Assembly: GCA_964503525.1 (NCBI GenBank)
Contig: CAZCZY010000052.1
Location: forward strand, 1 to 28,915
Length of the DNA stretch: 28,915 bases
DNA from: CAZCZY01 sp964503525
Lineage (GTDB): Bacteria; Patescibacteriota; JAUYIX01
Direction: 5' to 3'
Position 1 is the stretch's first letter, and the number at the start of each line of letters is the position of its first letter. The notes under the pieces were generated by a model. It had not been told where the DNA came from and did no database searches. It saw nothing but the letters and a program-made list of their open reading frames with translations. A program made the translations under genes and the position numbers. Shown here piece after piece: positions 1 through 6,952 of this stretch.

Positions 1-2
1 CA

Positions 3-344
3 GCGATCGAGGCAATCATCGACAGCTTGAAAACCCCACTTGCCTGTTTCTACCAGCTGAGCCTCGATCCACGAGACACATTGTGGGTCGCAGCGTGCAT
101 CGCGGGACGACGATTCCGACAAATGGCGGATCCAGCTCCTGAGTGGATCGTAGCAATATCGGATTCCTACAACAGGAAACCGGAGTGGGCCACGATCTTG
201 GAGGTTGAACTGGTGCACATGCGGAAGGATACGGCCCGTCGGATCGCCCAACACATTGTATCTCTCCCCAAGCACGGATGGTTGATGTTGCGACTAACTT
301 CCTTGCGAAGCAATCTCCCGACGAGTTATGACTTAGTTTTGTAG
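3..344 (+). CDS. 5'-truncated hypothetical protein
   Basis: An open frame enters from the left edge (frame 3, no stop upstream) and ends with TAG at 342-344, leaving about 113 residues. The visible part is mixed charged and hydrophobic, with the stretches WVAACIAGRRFRQM and HMRKDTARRIAQHIV that could be amphipathic helices. I recognise no family. The first in-frame TTG, at 27, has no clear ribosome binding site, so the real start probably lies outside the window. A perfect hairpin begins at the stop codon, which supports this being the true 3' end of a transcribed gene. Function unknown. Confidence 0.45.
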   Translation, partial: AIEAIIDSLKTPLACFYQLSLDPRDTLWVAACIAGRRFRQMADPAPEWIVAISDSYNRKPEWATILEVELVHMRKDTARRIAQHIVSLPKHGWLMLRLTSLRSNLPTSYDLVL

Positions 345-372
345 CACGGGATGAACAGTGTTCATCCCGTGC
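344..372 (+). terminator. perfect 13-bp hairpin at the gene end
   Basis: GCACGGGATGAAC (344-356), a 3-nt loop and GTTCATCCCGTGC (360-372) form an uninterrupted 13-bp stem starting on the last base of the preceding stop codon. It is followed by CTTATTTAA, a weak U-tract. It most likely acts as a transcription terminator or 3'-end stabiliser. The symmetry means it could also be a protein-binding site. Confidence 0.6.
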
Positions 373-778
373 CTTATTTAATGATTAAAATATTTTGGTC
401 GCGCCTCGTTATCGCTTCAATCAGGTATTCCTTTGGTACCGAAAAAAGTTTCCTTTTACTGAACCAATCAGTTGGATCAGAAATCTCAAATAACTTTTTG
501 GAGTAACCACTTACTACTACGACATGCCCCCAAGTTGTCCCGCGGCCGTCATGGCACGGCTTTGATCAGAGTATTCTGGGCACTGTTTTTTCCAAAAAAA
601 TCGAGAACCATGGCAATACTCGCAACCCCACATTGGTCTGGCGATTGGCAAATAGCGCGGATCGATAATTGGCTCGTAGAATTACGGGACATTTGCCATT
701 AATTATGCCGAACTATTTTTATAATTAATAGCCGTCGTTGGATCAGGTAGGCACCTTACATTAATAAGGAGAAGTGAA
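373..778. other. intergenic, no convincing gene
   Basis: About 400 bases without a supportable gene. A 76-codon TTG-initiated frame at 472-702 (+) has no ribosome binding site and no recognisable family. AT-rich stretches occur around 375-400 and 710-735. I see no RNA gene or repeat here. Confidence 0.4.
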
Positions 779-806
779 GAGCCACACATCAATTGACAGG
801 TGGCTC
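779..806 (-). terminator. possible terminator of HAD gene
   Basis: GAGCCAC (779-785) and GTGGCTC (800-806) form a 7-bp stem with a 14-nt loop, about 55 nt beyond the stop of the minus-strand HAD phosphatase. The minus-strand tail (TTCACTTCTCC) is only weakly U-rich, so termination is plausible but not strong. Confidence 0.35.
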
Positions 807-861
807 ATCTATAATAATGAAAAATGATGATGATGTTCTAGCTCTGCAATGCGAATGGCAA

Positions 862-1470
862 TTATGACCACAGGATAACTAGTTCTTCCAGTGAAGAAAC
901 GATGAGATCGGCCTGGGCGACGACGAGGGCTTCATATGAAGCTTGACTTCTTGCGATCCCAATAGTACAAACACCTGCTTGCTTACCATCTAGAATGTCC
1001 GAAGTCATGTCGCCAATCACCACTACTTTGTCAGGGGACAAGCCAGTTGCATGAATAAAAGAAATAATGGGCGCAGTCTTTGCCACACAGTCACCCATAA
1101 TGTACTGAAAATAGTGAGCCGCACCGTTGGCGGCAAGATTCTCCTTTATCGGCTCAGCTGGTGCCCCGCTAATTATTGCCATCAGAATTCTACGGTGCAA
1201 GTGTTTTAGGAGTACATGAGCGTCCGGAAAAACTGGGCAAAATCCGAAGTCGGCTCCAGCACTCGACCACTGCAAAATTTGTGCGGGGGACGCGAGGATG
1301 CCATTAGCCGCGTAATAGTCGAGCCAGGGGTTAAAAAATGTACGATCAAATTCATCTTTAGTCGGTGGCGTTTTTCCTGCCTCTCGAAAAACATTGATCA
1401 CTCGTCTGTAGACTATTCCCATCGAGTCGACTAGACATCCGTCGTAATCAAAAACCGCAGCATCCCACAT
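862..1470 (-). CDS. HAD-superfamily phosphatase (HAD-IA type)
   Basis: Predicted soluble 202-aa phosphohydrolase of the haloacid dehalogenase superfamily. Motif I is FDYDGCLVDS near the N-terminus (nucleophile D8, general acid D10). Motif II is the Ser of IISGAP, motif III the Lys in the VAKTAP segment, and motif IV GDMTSDILDGKQAG supplies Mg2+-binding acids. The order and length suit phosphoglycolate-phosphatase-like HAD-IA enzymes with a helical cap at about residues 15-90. The substrate cannot be read from sequence. The ATG at 1470 is preferred over an adjacent TTG because GGAGG lies 7 nt upstream of it. A promoter lies just upstream and a weak hairpin follows. It is monocistronic, divergent from the small membrane protein at 1618. 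Confidence 0.85.
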   Translation of the reverse strand: MWDAAVFDYDGCLVDSMGIVYRRVINVFREAGKTPPTKDEFDRTFFNPWLDYYAANGILASPAQILQWSSAGADFGFCPVFPDAHVLLKHLHRRILMAIISGAPAEPIKENLAANGAAHYFQYIMGDCVAKTAPIISFIHATGLSPDKVVVIGDMTSDILDGKQAGVCTIGIARSQASYEALVVAQADLIVSSLEELVILWS

Positions 1471-1494
1471 CAACGCACCTCCTACCGAGGAGCC

Positions 1495-1523
1495 ACTCTA
1501 GCGCTACCTCTGTGACAATGCAA
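1495..1523 (-). promoter_or_regulatory. sigma70-type promoter for HAD gene
   Basis: Read on the minus strand: TTGCAT, a 17-bp spacer, then TAGAGT, about 25-30 nt before the ATG of the HAD gene. Spacing is ideal and both boxes match four or five of six consensus positions. Confidence 0.5.
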
Positions 1524-1617
1524 TTTTCACACGTGGATTGCATAAGGATTTAATTGCTCTTTGCGTAATTGACTTAATTTAATGCCTCTACTAGGTTTAC
1601 CCAGCGGAGGTGCTGGT

Positions 1618-1764
1618 ATGAATTGGTGGCCTAATGATTGGTCAGAAAAACCTACATATGTGCCTTCAGACAGTCCGAAAGCTGCTGTCGCACGAGGTTT
1701 TATCACTGTTTTAATCGGCATCGTAACTGTTGCAATCGTTTACATACTGGCCGCTATCATGTGA
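1618..1764 (+). CDS. small single-pass membrane protein (48 aa)
   Basis: A 48-residue protein starting MNWWPNDWSEKP. The ATG at 1618 is chosen because GGAGG at 1606-1610 sits 7 nt upstream, a near-ideal Shine-Dalgarno. The frame could extend upstream to 1582 but has no such site there. Residues about 1-25 are polar and Trp/Pro-rich, and about 26-48 form one transmembrane helix (FITVLIGIVTVAIVYILAAIM) reaching the C-terminus. No family recognised. The good start site and clean hydrophobic segment argue that it is real. It may be a small regulatory or toxin-like membrane peptide, but nothing shows this. Confidence 0.55.
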   Translation: MNWWPNDWSEKPTYVPSDSPKAAVARGFITVLIGIVTVAIVYILAAIM

Positions 1765-1829
1765 TATCGGCCTCTTCTAATTAGTTAGGTATTTTTCTAG
1801 AATAAGTGGGCGATGACATTGTTCACCTA

Positions 1830-1857
1830 TTGACAAACAAAGAAAGAATAATAGGGT
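1830..1857 (+). promoter_or_regulatory. promoter for AlaRS-like/S51 unit
   Basis: Perfect -35 TTGACA (1830-1835), a 16-bp spacer and a weak -10 TAGGGT (1852-1857), about 38 nt before the ATG at 1896. The -10 is poor, so confidence is moderate. Confidence 0.4.
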
Positions 1858-1895
1858 TGTGTCAGCACATTACAATCTCAATGTGAGGTACGAGC

Positions 1896-3080
1896 ATGTT
1901 GGAAAAGAAAGTTTCTGATCAACTGTTAGTTATAGATAGATTTCTAGACGAAAGAGCTTGGTTTGCGAACGCCTGTACAAAATGTGGAAAGACATTTTAC
2001 ACAAAATATCCCTCGCAAATCGATGGACCTAATTGTGAGTGGGGCGCGTGCGGTGTGGAATCACTACGCTTTCTAACTTTCTCAAAAAGAAAGCAACTGC
2101 TTACTCCATGGCAAGCTAGGGACATAATAGCAAACTGCTTTGAGCAGTTTGGTTTTGTTACAGTCGCACCTCAAAATATTTCTAATATTTATGGCACGAC
2201 GGATCTTATCATCGCTGGTGTACAAGTCTTTGATCCCATCATTCACCGAAAACAAACCATCCGTCTGGAAAAATTGTTCGTGGCGCAACCGTGCGTGCGT
2301 ATGCAGTTTCAGCATATTGTGGAAATGCAAGAGGGCACGTCGACGGCCTTTGTAAATGTGTGTACCGAAAGAATGAGCGCCAGTTTGAGTGACCATCTGC
2401 AGGCAGTAGATCAGTGGTGCACTGCGCTATCAAAATTAGGATTGCATATGAATGATTTTGCCATAGTCGTGCGTACCTCGGAGAAAAACTGGGGCACGGG
2501 AGATTTTATGGCGGTTGAACTTTTCTTTCTGTATGGGGGCCTTGAACTCGGAGACGCAGTATATTTTGCAGTTCCTCAAGAGCATCGTCCGCCATTAATG
2601 ATTAGTGATATAGGATTCGGTCTTGAAAGGATCTTATGGGCGGTCAACAAGACTGAATCGTATTATGACTTACTCACACCATTGATGAGCGACGGTCCAA
2701 GGGAGATGTTCGACACGCTGCGTTCGCTAGCCCTCCTTGCGCTTTCCGGTGTTCAGGCAAGCAACAAAGGTTCTGGCTTGCAGTTCAGAAGGTTTGCCAA
2801 AGTTGTAGCGGAAAAGTATATACAAGAAGATACCGATCAACTTTTGCAACACTATTATGATTACTGGGCGCACTTTATCACGCCCTCTGTAAGCAGTGAT
2901 TCTGTTGTTCGTCTAGTTAAACTTGAGGTAGAGAGGTTCTTCAATCTCAGAATTAATGAGCACTTCAAGTTACCGCAACCGCGCAATGAGACTACGGAAG
3001 AATATCTAAATCGCCTAGTGTATACTCATAATATTAGTATTTATGAGCTGCGCAAAGCGATAAAAGCATGCAGAAGCTAA
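1896..3080 (+). CDS. AlaRS-like class II synthetase core, no editing domain
   Basis: 394-aa protein resembling the catalytic core of archaeal-type alanyl-tRNA synthetase. Near the N-terminus is a Cys-rich knuckle (CTKCGKTFY, then NCEWGAC) like the archaeal AlaRS zinc element. Motif 2 is recognisable as VAQPCVRMQ, with the ATP-binding Arg kept. The segment MAVELFFLYGGLELG matches the substrate-pocket strand, and motif 3 is clear as DIGFGLERILW. Normal AlaRS is 850-950 aa. This protein stops after a helical region and lacks the editing and DHHA1 (C-Ala) domains, so it is probably a paralogue that activates alanine or a similar amino acid for something other than canonical, proofread charging. 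Start: ATG preceded by GAGG. The gene overlaps the S51 hydrolase by 13 nt, implying translational coupling. Acceptor unknown. Confidence 0.65.
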   Translation: MLEKKVSDQLLVIDRFLDERAWFANACTKCGKTFYTKYPSQIDGPNCEWGACGVESLRFLTFSKRKQLLTPWQARDIIANCFEQFGFVTVAPQNISNIYGTTDLIIAGVQVFDPIIHRKQTIRLEKLFVAQPCVRMQFQHIVEMQEGTSTAFVNVCTERMSASLSDHLQAVDQWCTALSKLGLHMNDFAIVVRTSEKNWGTGDFMAVELFFLYGGLELGDAVYFAVPQEHRPPLMISDIGFGLERILWAVNKTESYYDLLTPLMSDGPREMFDTLRSLALLALSGVQASNKGSGLQFRRFAKVVAEKYIQEDTDQLLQHYYDYWAHFITPSVSSDSVVRLVKLEVERFFNLRINEHFKLPQPRNETTEEYLNRLVYTHNISIYELRKAIKACRS

Positions 3081-3796
3081 ACCAGGTTAATGGCACATAC
3101 TTGTCGGGAGGGGGTAACGAAAAACAGTCATTCCCTCTCGACGAACTTTTTTTTAGACAGTTGCCTGACAACGGACGTCTTTTATATATTCCGCTTGCTT
3201 TGCGGAGACACAAACTTTACCAGACCGTTGGATTATGGATGAAAAGCGTCCTTGAATTACACAAGAGGGTCGACCTTAAGTTTGAAGTACTTGATAAATT
3301 ATCAGGAATAACGTTGGCTCATTTGCGTTTGTTCGATGCGATTTACATCGGCGGTGGTAACACATGGAGTTTAATGAAGGAAATACAAGAGACTGCCTTC
3401 TCTGAAGTATTAACAAAATATGTAAGGCTAAATCGCGCCGTGTACGGCGGGAGCGCTGGCGCAATAGTCCTTGGGGAAAGAATAGATACCCAGGATGACA
3501 ACAATGATGTTGGCTGGGACGATAACTACGGCATGCGTCTTCTCGGTGGATATTCAGTTACTTGTCACTTTAAGCAGCGAGATCGGAAAAAATATAAGAA
3601 CTGGTCTATCGTCAATAATTTACCAATTATCTGTTTGCCTGATGAAGCAGGATTAATTCTAGAAAATGAAAAAGCAAAATGTATAGGACGCAAACCGTGC
3701 ACAATATTTTTATCCACTGGAAAAGAAATCACAGTGAGTCCCAAGGTAAAACTCCAACTAAAAAAAAGTGCCTCCGCTTCCAGCGAGGGCACTTGA
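3068..3796 (+). CDS. S51 peptidase E-like hydrolase
   Basis: 242-aa protein of the class I glutamine amidotransferase-like fold, peptidase family S51 (aspartyl dipeptidase / cyanophycinase group). The nucleophile elbow is GGSAGAIVLG with Ser129. The preceding IYIGGGNTWSLM loop is characteristic. The His is in VTCHFKQRDR (H167), and LPDEAGLILE supplies the expected acidic region. Known members are cytoplasmic serine peptidases that cleave Asp-X dipeptides or cyanophycin. Substrate here is unknown, but coupling to an aminoacyl-activating enzyme suggests an amino-acid conjugate. It overlaps the synthetase gene by 13 nt. Its last codons (KSASASSEGT) coincide with the terminator of the convergent methionine adenosyltransferase gene, so the C-terminal tail is shaped by a DNA-level signal. 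Confidence 0.75.
   Translation: MQKLNQVNGTYLSGGGNEKQSFPLDELFFRQLPDNGRLLYIPLALRRHKLYQTVGLWMKSVLELHKRVDLKFEVLDKLSGITLAHLRLFDAIYIGGGNTWSLMKEIQETAFSEVLTKYVRLNRAVYGGSAGAIVLGERIDTQDDNNDVGWDDNYGMRLLGGYSVTCHFKQRDRKKYKNWSIVNNLPIICLPDEAGLILENEKAKCIGRKPCTIFLSTGKEITVSPKVKLQLKKSASASSEGT
3760..3794 (-). terminator. terminator of MAT gene, inside S51 coding end
   Basis: On the minus strand AAGTGCC (complement of 3788-3794), an inner CTCGC/GCG helix with a short loop, GGCACTT and a run of eight U. This is a textbook intrinsic terminator starting about 10 nt after the MAT stop codon. It lies wholly within the final codons of the convergent S51 gene. Confidence 0.85.
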
Positions 3797-3803
3797 TGCT
3801 CTA

Positions 3804-5063
3804 TTAGTAAAGTTTTAGACTCCCACTCACAATTTTGCTTGTAGTTTCGTTTGCATTGGCGAGATTTCTCTCAACAATTTCCTCTACCAGTTGACGCTGT
3901 GCAGATGTAATTGTATCGGCACAAATTTCCACGCAGACGGACCAGGGGTCAGAAAGACTTCGCCCCATTTGTGAAGTGAGATAGACGTACGTTTCAAGAC
4001 CCAAGAGATCAAAGATCTCCTCTGACATGAGTGAGCCGATTGCAGTGTAAATCTTGCCTACGTGGTAGACGGGATTCTTGCCGCAACATGCTTCCATACT
4101 CATATGTCTTGCAAAAGGAATCACACCATTGTATCGATTCCCGCGACCGACTACACCCTCATCGCCGCTCTCTATGGCACTTCCACAAAGCGTGAGATAA
4201 TAATCAGACTTTGCCGGGTTATCCCTTGTATTTAGTGAAACCTTGGCATGCACGGTTTCAAATTGATCAGCAATAAGTTGCTCGATCAGCTTTTCGAGCA
4301 ATCTAAGCTTTTCAAAATAAAAATCCTTGTTAGGAGTGTGGATAGCAATGAATGGAATACATGCTGTGATGTCTACTTGCCTTCTAACCCGTTTTGCCAT
4401 GACCTTAATGTCTGTCCCTACATACGGGTGCAACTGCTTGAAACCCTTGCTGTTAAGCGTGTTTTCTACAAGCAGCACGATCTTTTCAGTCACGCTCAAT
4501 GGACTATATGACACTGATGTGGAGGTGTCATTGGCGCGAAGGCTATTGTCATGGAAAAGGGAAAATTGTCGCTCAGGAATCTCAAAGAAAAACTGGCGTT
4601 CATTCTGGGTGGCACCGTCCGCATCGTAAACGACACCCGGGCCTGGTGAAAAATGGGTGTTGTCGACAATGACTAGCCATTGATTCAAGTCGAGAAGGGG
4701 CAGGGTTTCCGTTAGATGTTGGCGAACAACCTCGTGCACTATTTCTAGATATGGAATTGTTTCTTGCTGAAATCTCCTGGTAAAACGACAGTTTAGGTAA
4801 AGTCTGATCGGCTTTTGCATTTCGCCGCCTCCAAACTTTACCTTAGCTGATCCACCCGAAAGTGCGATCTTGTCTACCATGTGTCTTAGAATGAGTCTGT
4901 AGTGTGCCAGGCAGAATTGAGAGTATGATTGAGAAATTCTTTCTGCAATGGTATCGCAAAGTGTATCCGGATGACCGATGCCCTTTCTCTCAACAACCTC
5001 GTACTCACATTCTTCTATCCGTTTTTGACCTGATACGCATACCACCAAATTGTTCTTATCCAC
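3804..5063 (-). CDS. archaeal-type S-adenosylmethionine synthetase
   Basis: Methionine adenosyltransferase of the archaeal family (AdoMet_Synthase, distinct from bacterial MetK), making S-adenosylmethionine from ATP and methionine in the cytoplasm. Diagnostic segments are VERKGIGHPDTLCDTIAE, GGSAKVKFGGGEMQKPIR, FSPGPGVVYDADG, GTDIKVM, GDEGVVGRGNRYNG and GKNPVYHVGKIY, in family order across 419 aa, about the usual 400 aa. The GTG at 5063 is chosen over an upstream ATG at 5147 because GGAGGT lies 6 nt before it, and archaeal homologues begin shortly before the ERKGIGHPD motif. A TTGACA promoter lies upstream and an intrinsic terminator downstream, so it is an independent transcription unit next to serS. 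The family is uncommon in bacteria and suggests transfer. Confidence 0.88.
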   Translation of the reverse strand: MDKNNLVVCVSGQKRIEECEYEVVERKGIGHPDTLCDTIAERISQSYSQFCLAHYRLILRHMVDKIALSGGSAKVKFGGGEMQKPIRLYLNCRFTRRFQQETIPYLEIVHEVVRQHLTETLPLLDLNQWLVIVDNTHFSPGPGVVYDADGATQNERQFFFEIPERQFSLFHDNSLRANDTSTSVSYSPLSVTEKIVLLVENTLNSKGFKQLHPYVGTDIKVMAKRVRRQVDITACIPFIAIHTPNKDFYFEKLRLLEKLIEQLIADQFETVHAKVSLNTRDNPAKSDYYLTLCGSAIESGDEGVVGRGNRYNGVIPFARHMSMEACCGKNPVYHVGKIYTAIGSLMSEEIFDLLGLETYVYLTSQMGRSLSDPWSVCVEICADTITSAQRQLVEEIVERNLANANETTSKIVSGSLKLY

Positions 5064-5116
5064 GATGTGACCTCCTACGTTGTAAGCAATTTTGTTAATG
5101 AGCTTACCGGCGGACC

Positions 5117-5147
5117 GTATGCTTCGTCTTTTTTTTATAATTGTCAA
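5117..5147 (-). promoter_or_regulatory. promoter for MAT gene
   Basis: Minus-strand TTGACA (complement of 5142-5147) with candidate -10 boxes AAGCAT or GCATAC at spacings of 17-19 bp. The spacer is A-rich. It lies between the serS terminator and the MAT start. Confidence 0.4.
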
Positions 5148-5150
5148 ATT

Positions 5151-5192
5151 ATTCTAAAAGAAAAACTCCTGCCTAAGAATTAGACAGGAGTT
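5151..5192 (-). terminator. intrinsic terminator of serS
   Basis: A 13-bp stem (5164-5176 with 5180-5192), 3-nt loop, followed on the minus strand by TTTCTTTT. One pair is G-U on the minus strand but C-A on the plus strand, which indicates that the minus-strand RNA is the functional one. It lies 18 nt after the serS stop. Confidence 0.85.
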
Positions 5193-5209
5193 GTAGGGGG
5201 GGCGACCCA

Positions 5210-6499
5210 TCAAAAGCGTTTAGCTTTTGGTTTAATGCATTTGATGCCCGTAAAGTTGTGCAAGACCTCTGGAATCAAGACTGTACCGTCGGCTTGCTGG
5301 TTATTTTCTAAGATTGCAACAATTGTTCTGGTTACCGCCACTGCTGTGCCATTGAGCGTGTGGACAAACTCAGTTTTGCCAGTTGAATTCTGTCTAAAGC
5401 GCACATTTAAGCGACGGGCTTGAAAATCAGTGCAGTTCGAGACAGAAGTTACTTCTCCGTATCCGCCATTCTCGCCGATAAAAGGCATCCATGCCTCGAT
5501 GTCGTATTTCTTGAACGCTGGCGTGCCGAGGTCCCCTTTGCACATAAGAAGGACACGATATGGAAGATTCAGCGTTTGGTAAAACTCTTCTTCAATCGCG
5601 AGCATCTCCTCGTGCGCAATGCTGCTTTTTTCCGGATGCGCAAATTGGTAGAGCTCCACCTTGCTGAATTGATGCACGCGATAAAGACCCTTGCTCTCTC
5701 TCCCGGGACTTCCAGCCTCTGTTCTGAAACAATGACTGACCCCAGAAATCTTTATTGGCAAATCCTCTTCATTAACAAGCGCCTTTGCCATGTAACCACC
5801 GATGGTAATCTCTGAGGTGCCAATAAGACTACAGGCTCCTTCCGTGAGTGAGTATATCTGGCTCTCAGGTCCTCTCGGTGAGAATCCAGATGCGGTAATG
5901 ATTTCATCACGCGCAATCTCAGGTGTGGTCATCGGCGAGTAGCCATGCTTAATGGCTAAATCTAGCGCGAAACGAATGAGCCCCAGCTCAAGGAGAACGG
6001 CCTCGTTCTTAAAGAAATAAAACTTTGGGCCTGCGACCTTTGTAGCGGCCTCGAAGTCTAAGATATCCAACCTCTTGCCGAGCTCTACATGATCAAGGGG
6101 TTTAAATCCGAACCTTGTAGGTGTTCCGAAGTGCCTAATAGGTACATTATCTTCTTCGTTTTTGCCATACGGTACTTCAGGCGCCGCTAGATTCGGAATT
6201 TTCAGCACTTCTTCAGAATATTCCTTTTCGAGTATGGCGATCTCATTTTTCATAGCCGCCATCTTCTCCTTCAATGTGCCAGCCTCGTTTCTTAATTCTT
6301 CGCGCGCTGGCTTCTCGGCAGTTTTAAACTGTGTAGCAATTTGGTTTGACCTGTGCTGGGCGGCTTCGAGTAGTTGTCTTTTTTCCTTAAGCTGCTTGTA
6401 GGCAGCGACTGTCTTGTCTACATCTGCACTTGCATACCGTTCGCGAGTATTCTGTCGGACCAAATCGATGTTTTGCAGAATAAAACGGATATCAAGCAT
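5210..6499 (-). CDS. serS: seryl-tRNA synthetase
   Basis: Class II synthetase charging tRNA-Ser with serine; full length at 429 aa. Residues about 1-100 form the antiparallel coiled-coil tRNA-binding arm (start MLDIRFILQNIDLVRQN, then Lys/Glu-rich heptads). The catalytic core has the serine-binding LIGTSEITIGGY loop, motif 2 CFRTEAGSPGRESKG followed by LYRVHQFSKVEL, and motif 3 LNGTAVAVTRTIVAILENNQ. The GTSEITIGGY loop resembles the organelle-like SerRS subgroup rather than the usual bacterial PTAEVPL form. The start at 6499 is fixed by GGAGG just upstream and by homology. The frame extends 13 codons further without support. It has its own promoter and terminator. Whether it is the only SerRS of the genome cannot be judged here. 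Confidence 0.93.
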   Translation of the reverse strand: MLDIRFILQNIDLVRQNTRERYASADVDKTVAAYKQLKEKRQLLEAAQHRSNQIATQFKTAEKPAREELRNEAGTLKEKMAAMKNEIAILEKEYSEEVLKIPNLAAPEVPYGKNEEDNVPIRHFGTPTRFGFKPLDHVELGKRLDILDFEAATKVAGPKFYFFKNEAVLLELGLIRFALDLAIKHGYSPMTTPEIARDEIITASGFSPRGPESQIYSLTEGACSLIGTSEITIGGYMAKALVNEEDLPIKISGVSHCFRTEAGSPGRESKGLYRVHQFSKVELYQFAHPEKSSIAHEEMLAIEEEFYQTLNLPYRVLLMCKGDLGTPAFKKYDIEAWMPFIGENGGYGEVTSVSNCTDFQARRLNVRFRQNSTGKTEFVHTLNGTAVAVTRTIVAILENNQQADGTVLIPEVLHNFTGIKCIKPKAKRF

Positions 6500-6555
6500 C
6501 GCATTCCTCCTTGATGAGATCGTTTTTTTAACGTACATTGATTAACGACTGGTAC

Positions 6556-6584
6556 GTATTAATACCTATTGAGAGAAAAGTCAA
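6556..6584 (-). promoter_or_regulatory. promoter for serS
   Basis: Minus-strand TTGACT, exactly 17 bp, then TAATAC, giving a leader of about 45-50 nt that contains a GGAGG ribosome binding site before the ATG at 6499. Both boxes match five or four of six consensus bases. Confidence 0.6.
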
Positions 6585-6662
6585 CCCTCTTGATGGTGTC
6601 TGACGTATAACGTGGTAGTAGTGCATTCACATTTTTAGAGCACCATTTCGATTGGAGATGCG

Positions 6663-6794
6663 ATGAATTTGCTTAAGTCGCTCTGGAACCTGCTTTATTT
6701 GCATAACCGACTGGATATTGTGCGATGGAATTGCCGGCAAGAGTTACGTACGGAATGCAGTCACACTTTGATGCATTTGTGCAAGGCCAGATAG
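6663..6794 (+). CDS. possible 43-aa small protein
   Basis: A short frame, MNLLKSLWNLLYLHNRLD onward, 43 aa, ending at TAG 6792-6794. GGAG lies 5 nt before the ATG. It is Leu/Arg-rich with a possible amphipathic N-terminal helix and three or four Cys, and matches nothing I recognise. It sits in the otherwise empty 450-bp gap between serS and the kinase operon, on the opposite strand to both. The hairpin at 6921-6948, whose U-tract faces the plus strand, could end its transcript. Chance occurrence is quite possible. Confidence 0.25.
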   Translation: MNLLKSLWNLLYLHNRLDIVRWNCRQELRTECSHTLMHLCKAR

Positions 6795-6920
6795 TCCTTA
6801 TCTAAACCGCGACGATTCTGGAAAACTCTTGAAGGCCAACCAGATCTGTTGGCGTAAGGAGATCCATACTTCGCTGTACACAATAAGACCCTCATGTCCC
6901 AACTTTGGGAGCAATCAAGT

Positions 6921-6950
6921 TTTGGGCGGGACATTCTTTCCGCCCAAATT
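6921..6950 (+). terminator. hairpin downstream of kinase operon, better on plus strand
   Basis: TTTGGGCGG (6921-6929) pairs with CCGCCCAAA (6940-6948), a 9-bp stem with a 10-nt loop. The plus-strand tail is TTTCTTATT. The minus-strand tail (CTTGATT) is weaker. It lies immediately after the stop of the minus-strand kinase at 6953, so it may serve that operon, a plus-strand transcript, or both. Confidence 0.5.
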
Positions 6951-6952
6951 TC

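Noticed and set aside
472..702. 76-codon TTG-initiated frame
   Set aside because: No ribosome binding site, no family features and irregular composition. Probably chance.
2082..2396. 104-codon frame antisense to the AlaRS-like gene
   Set aside because: A shadow of a gene with clear class II synthetase motifs on the other strand.
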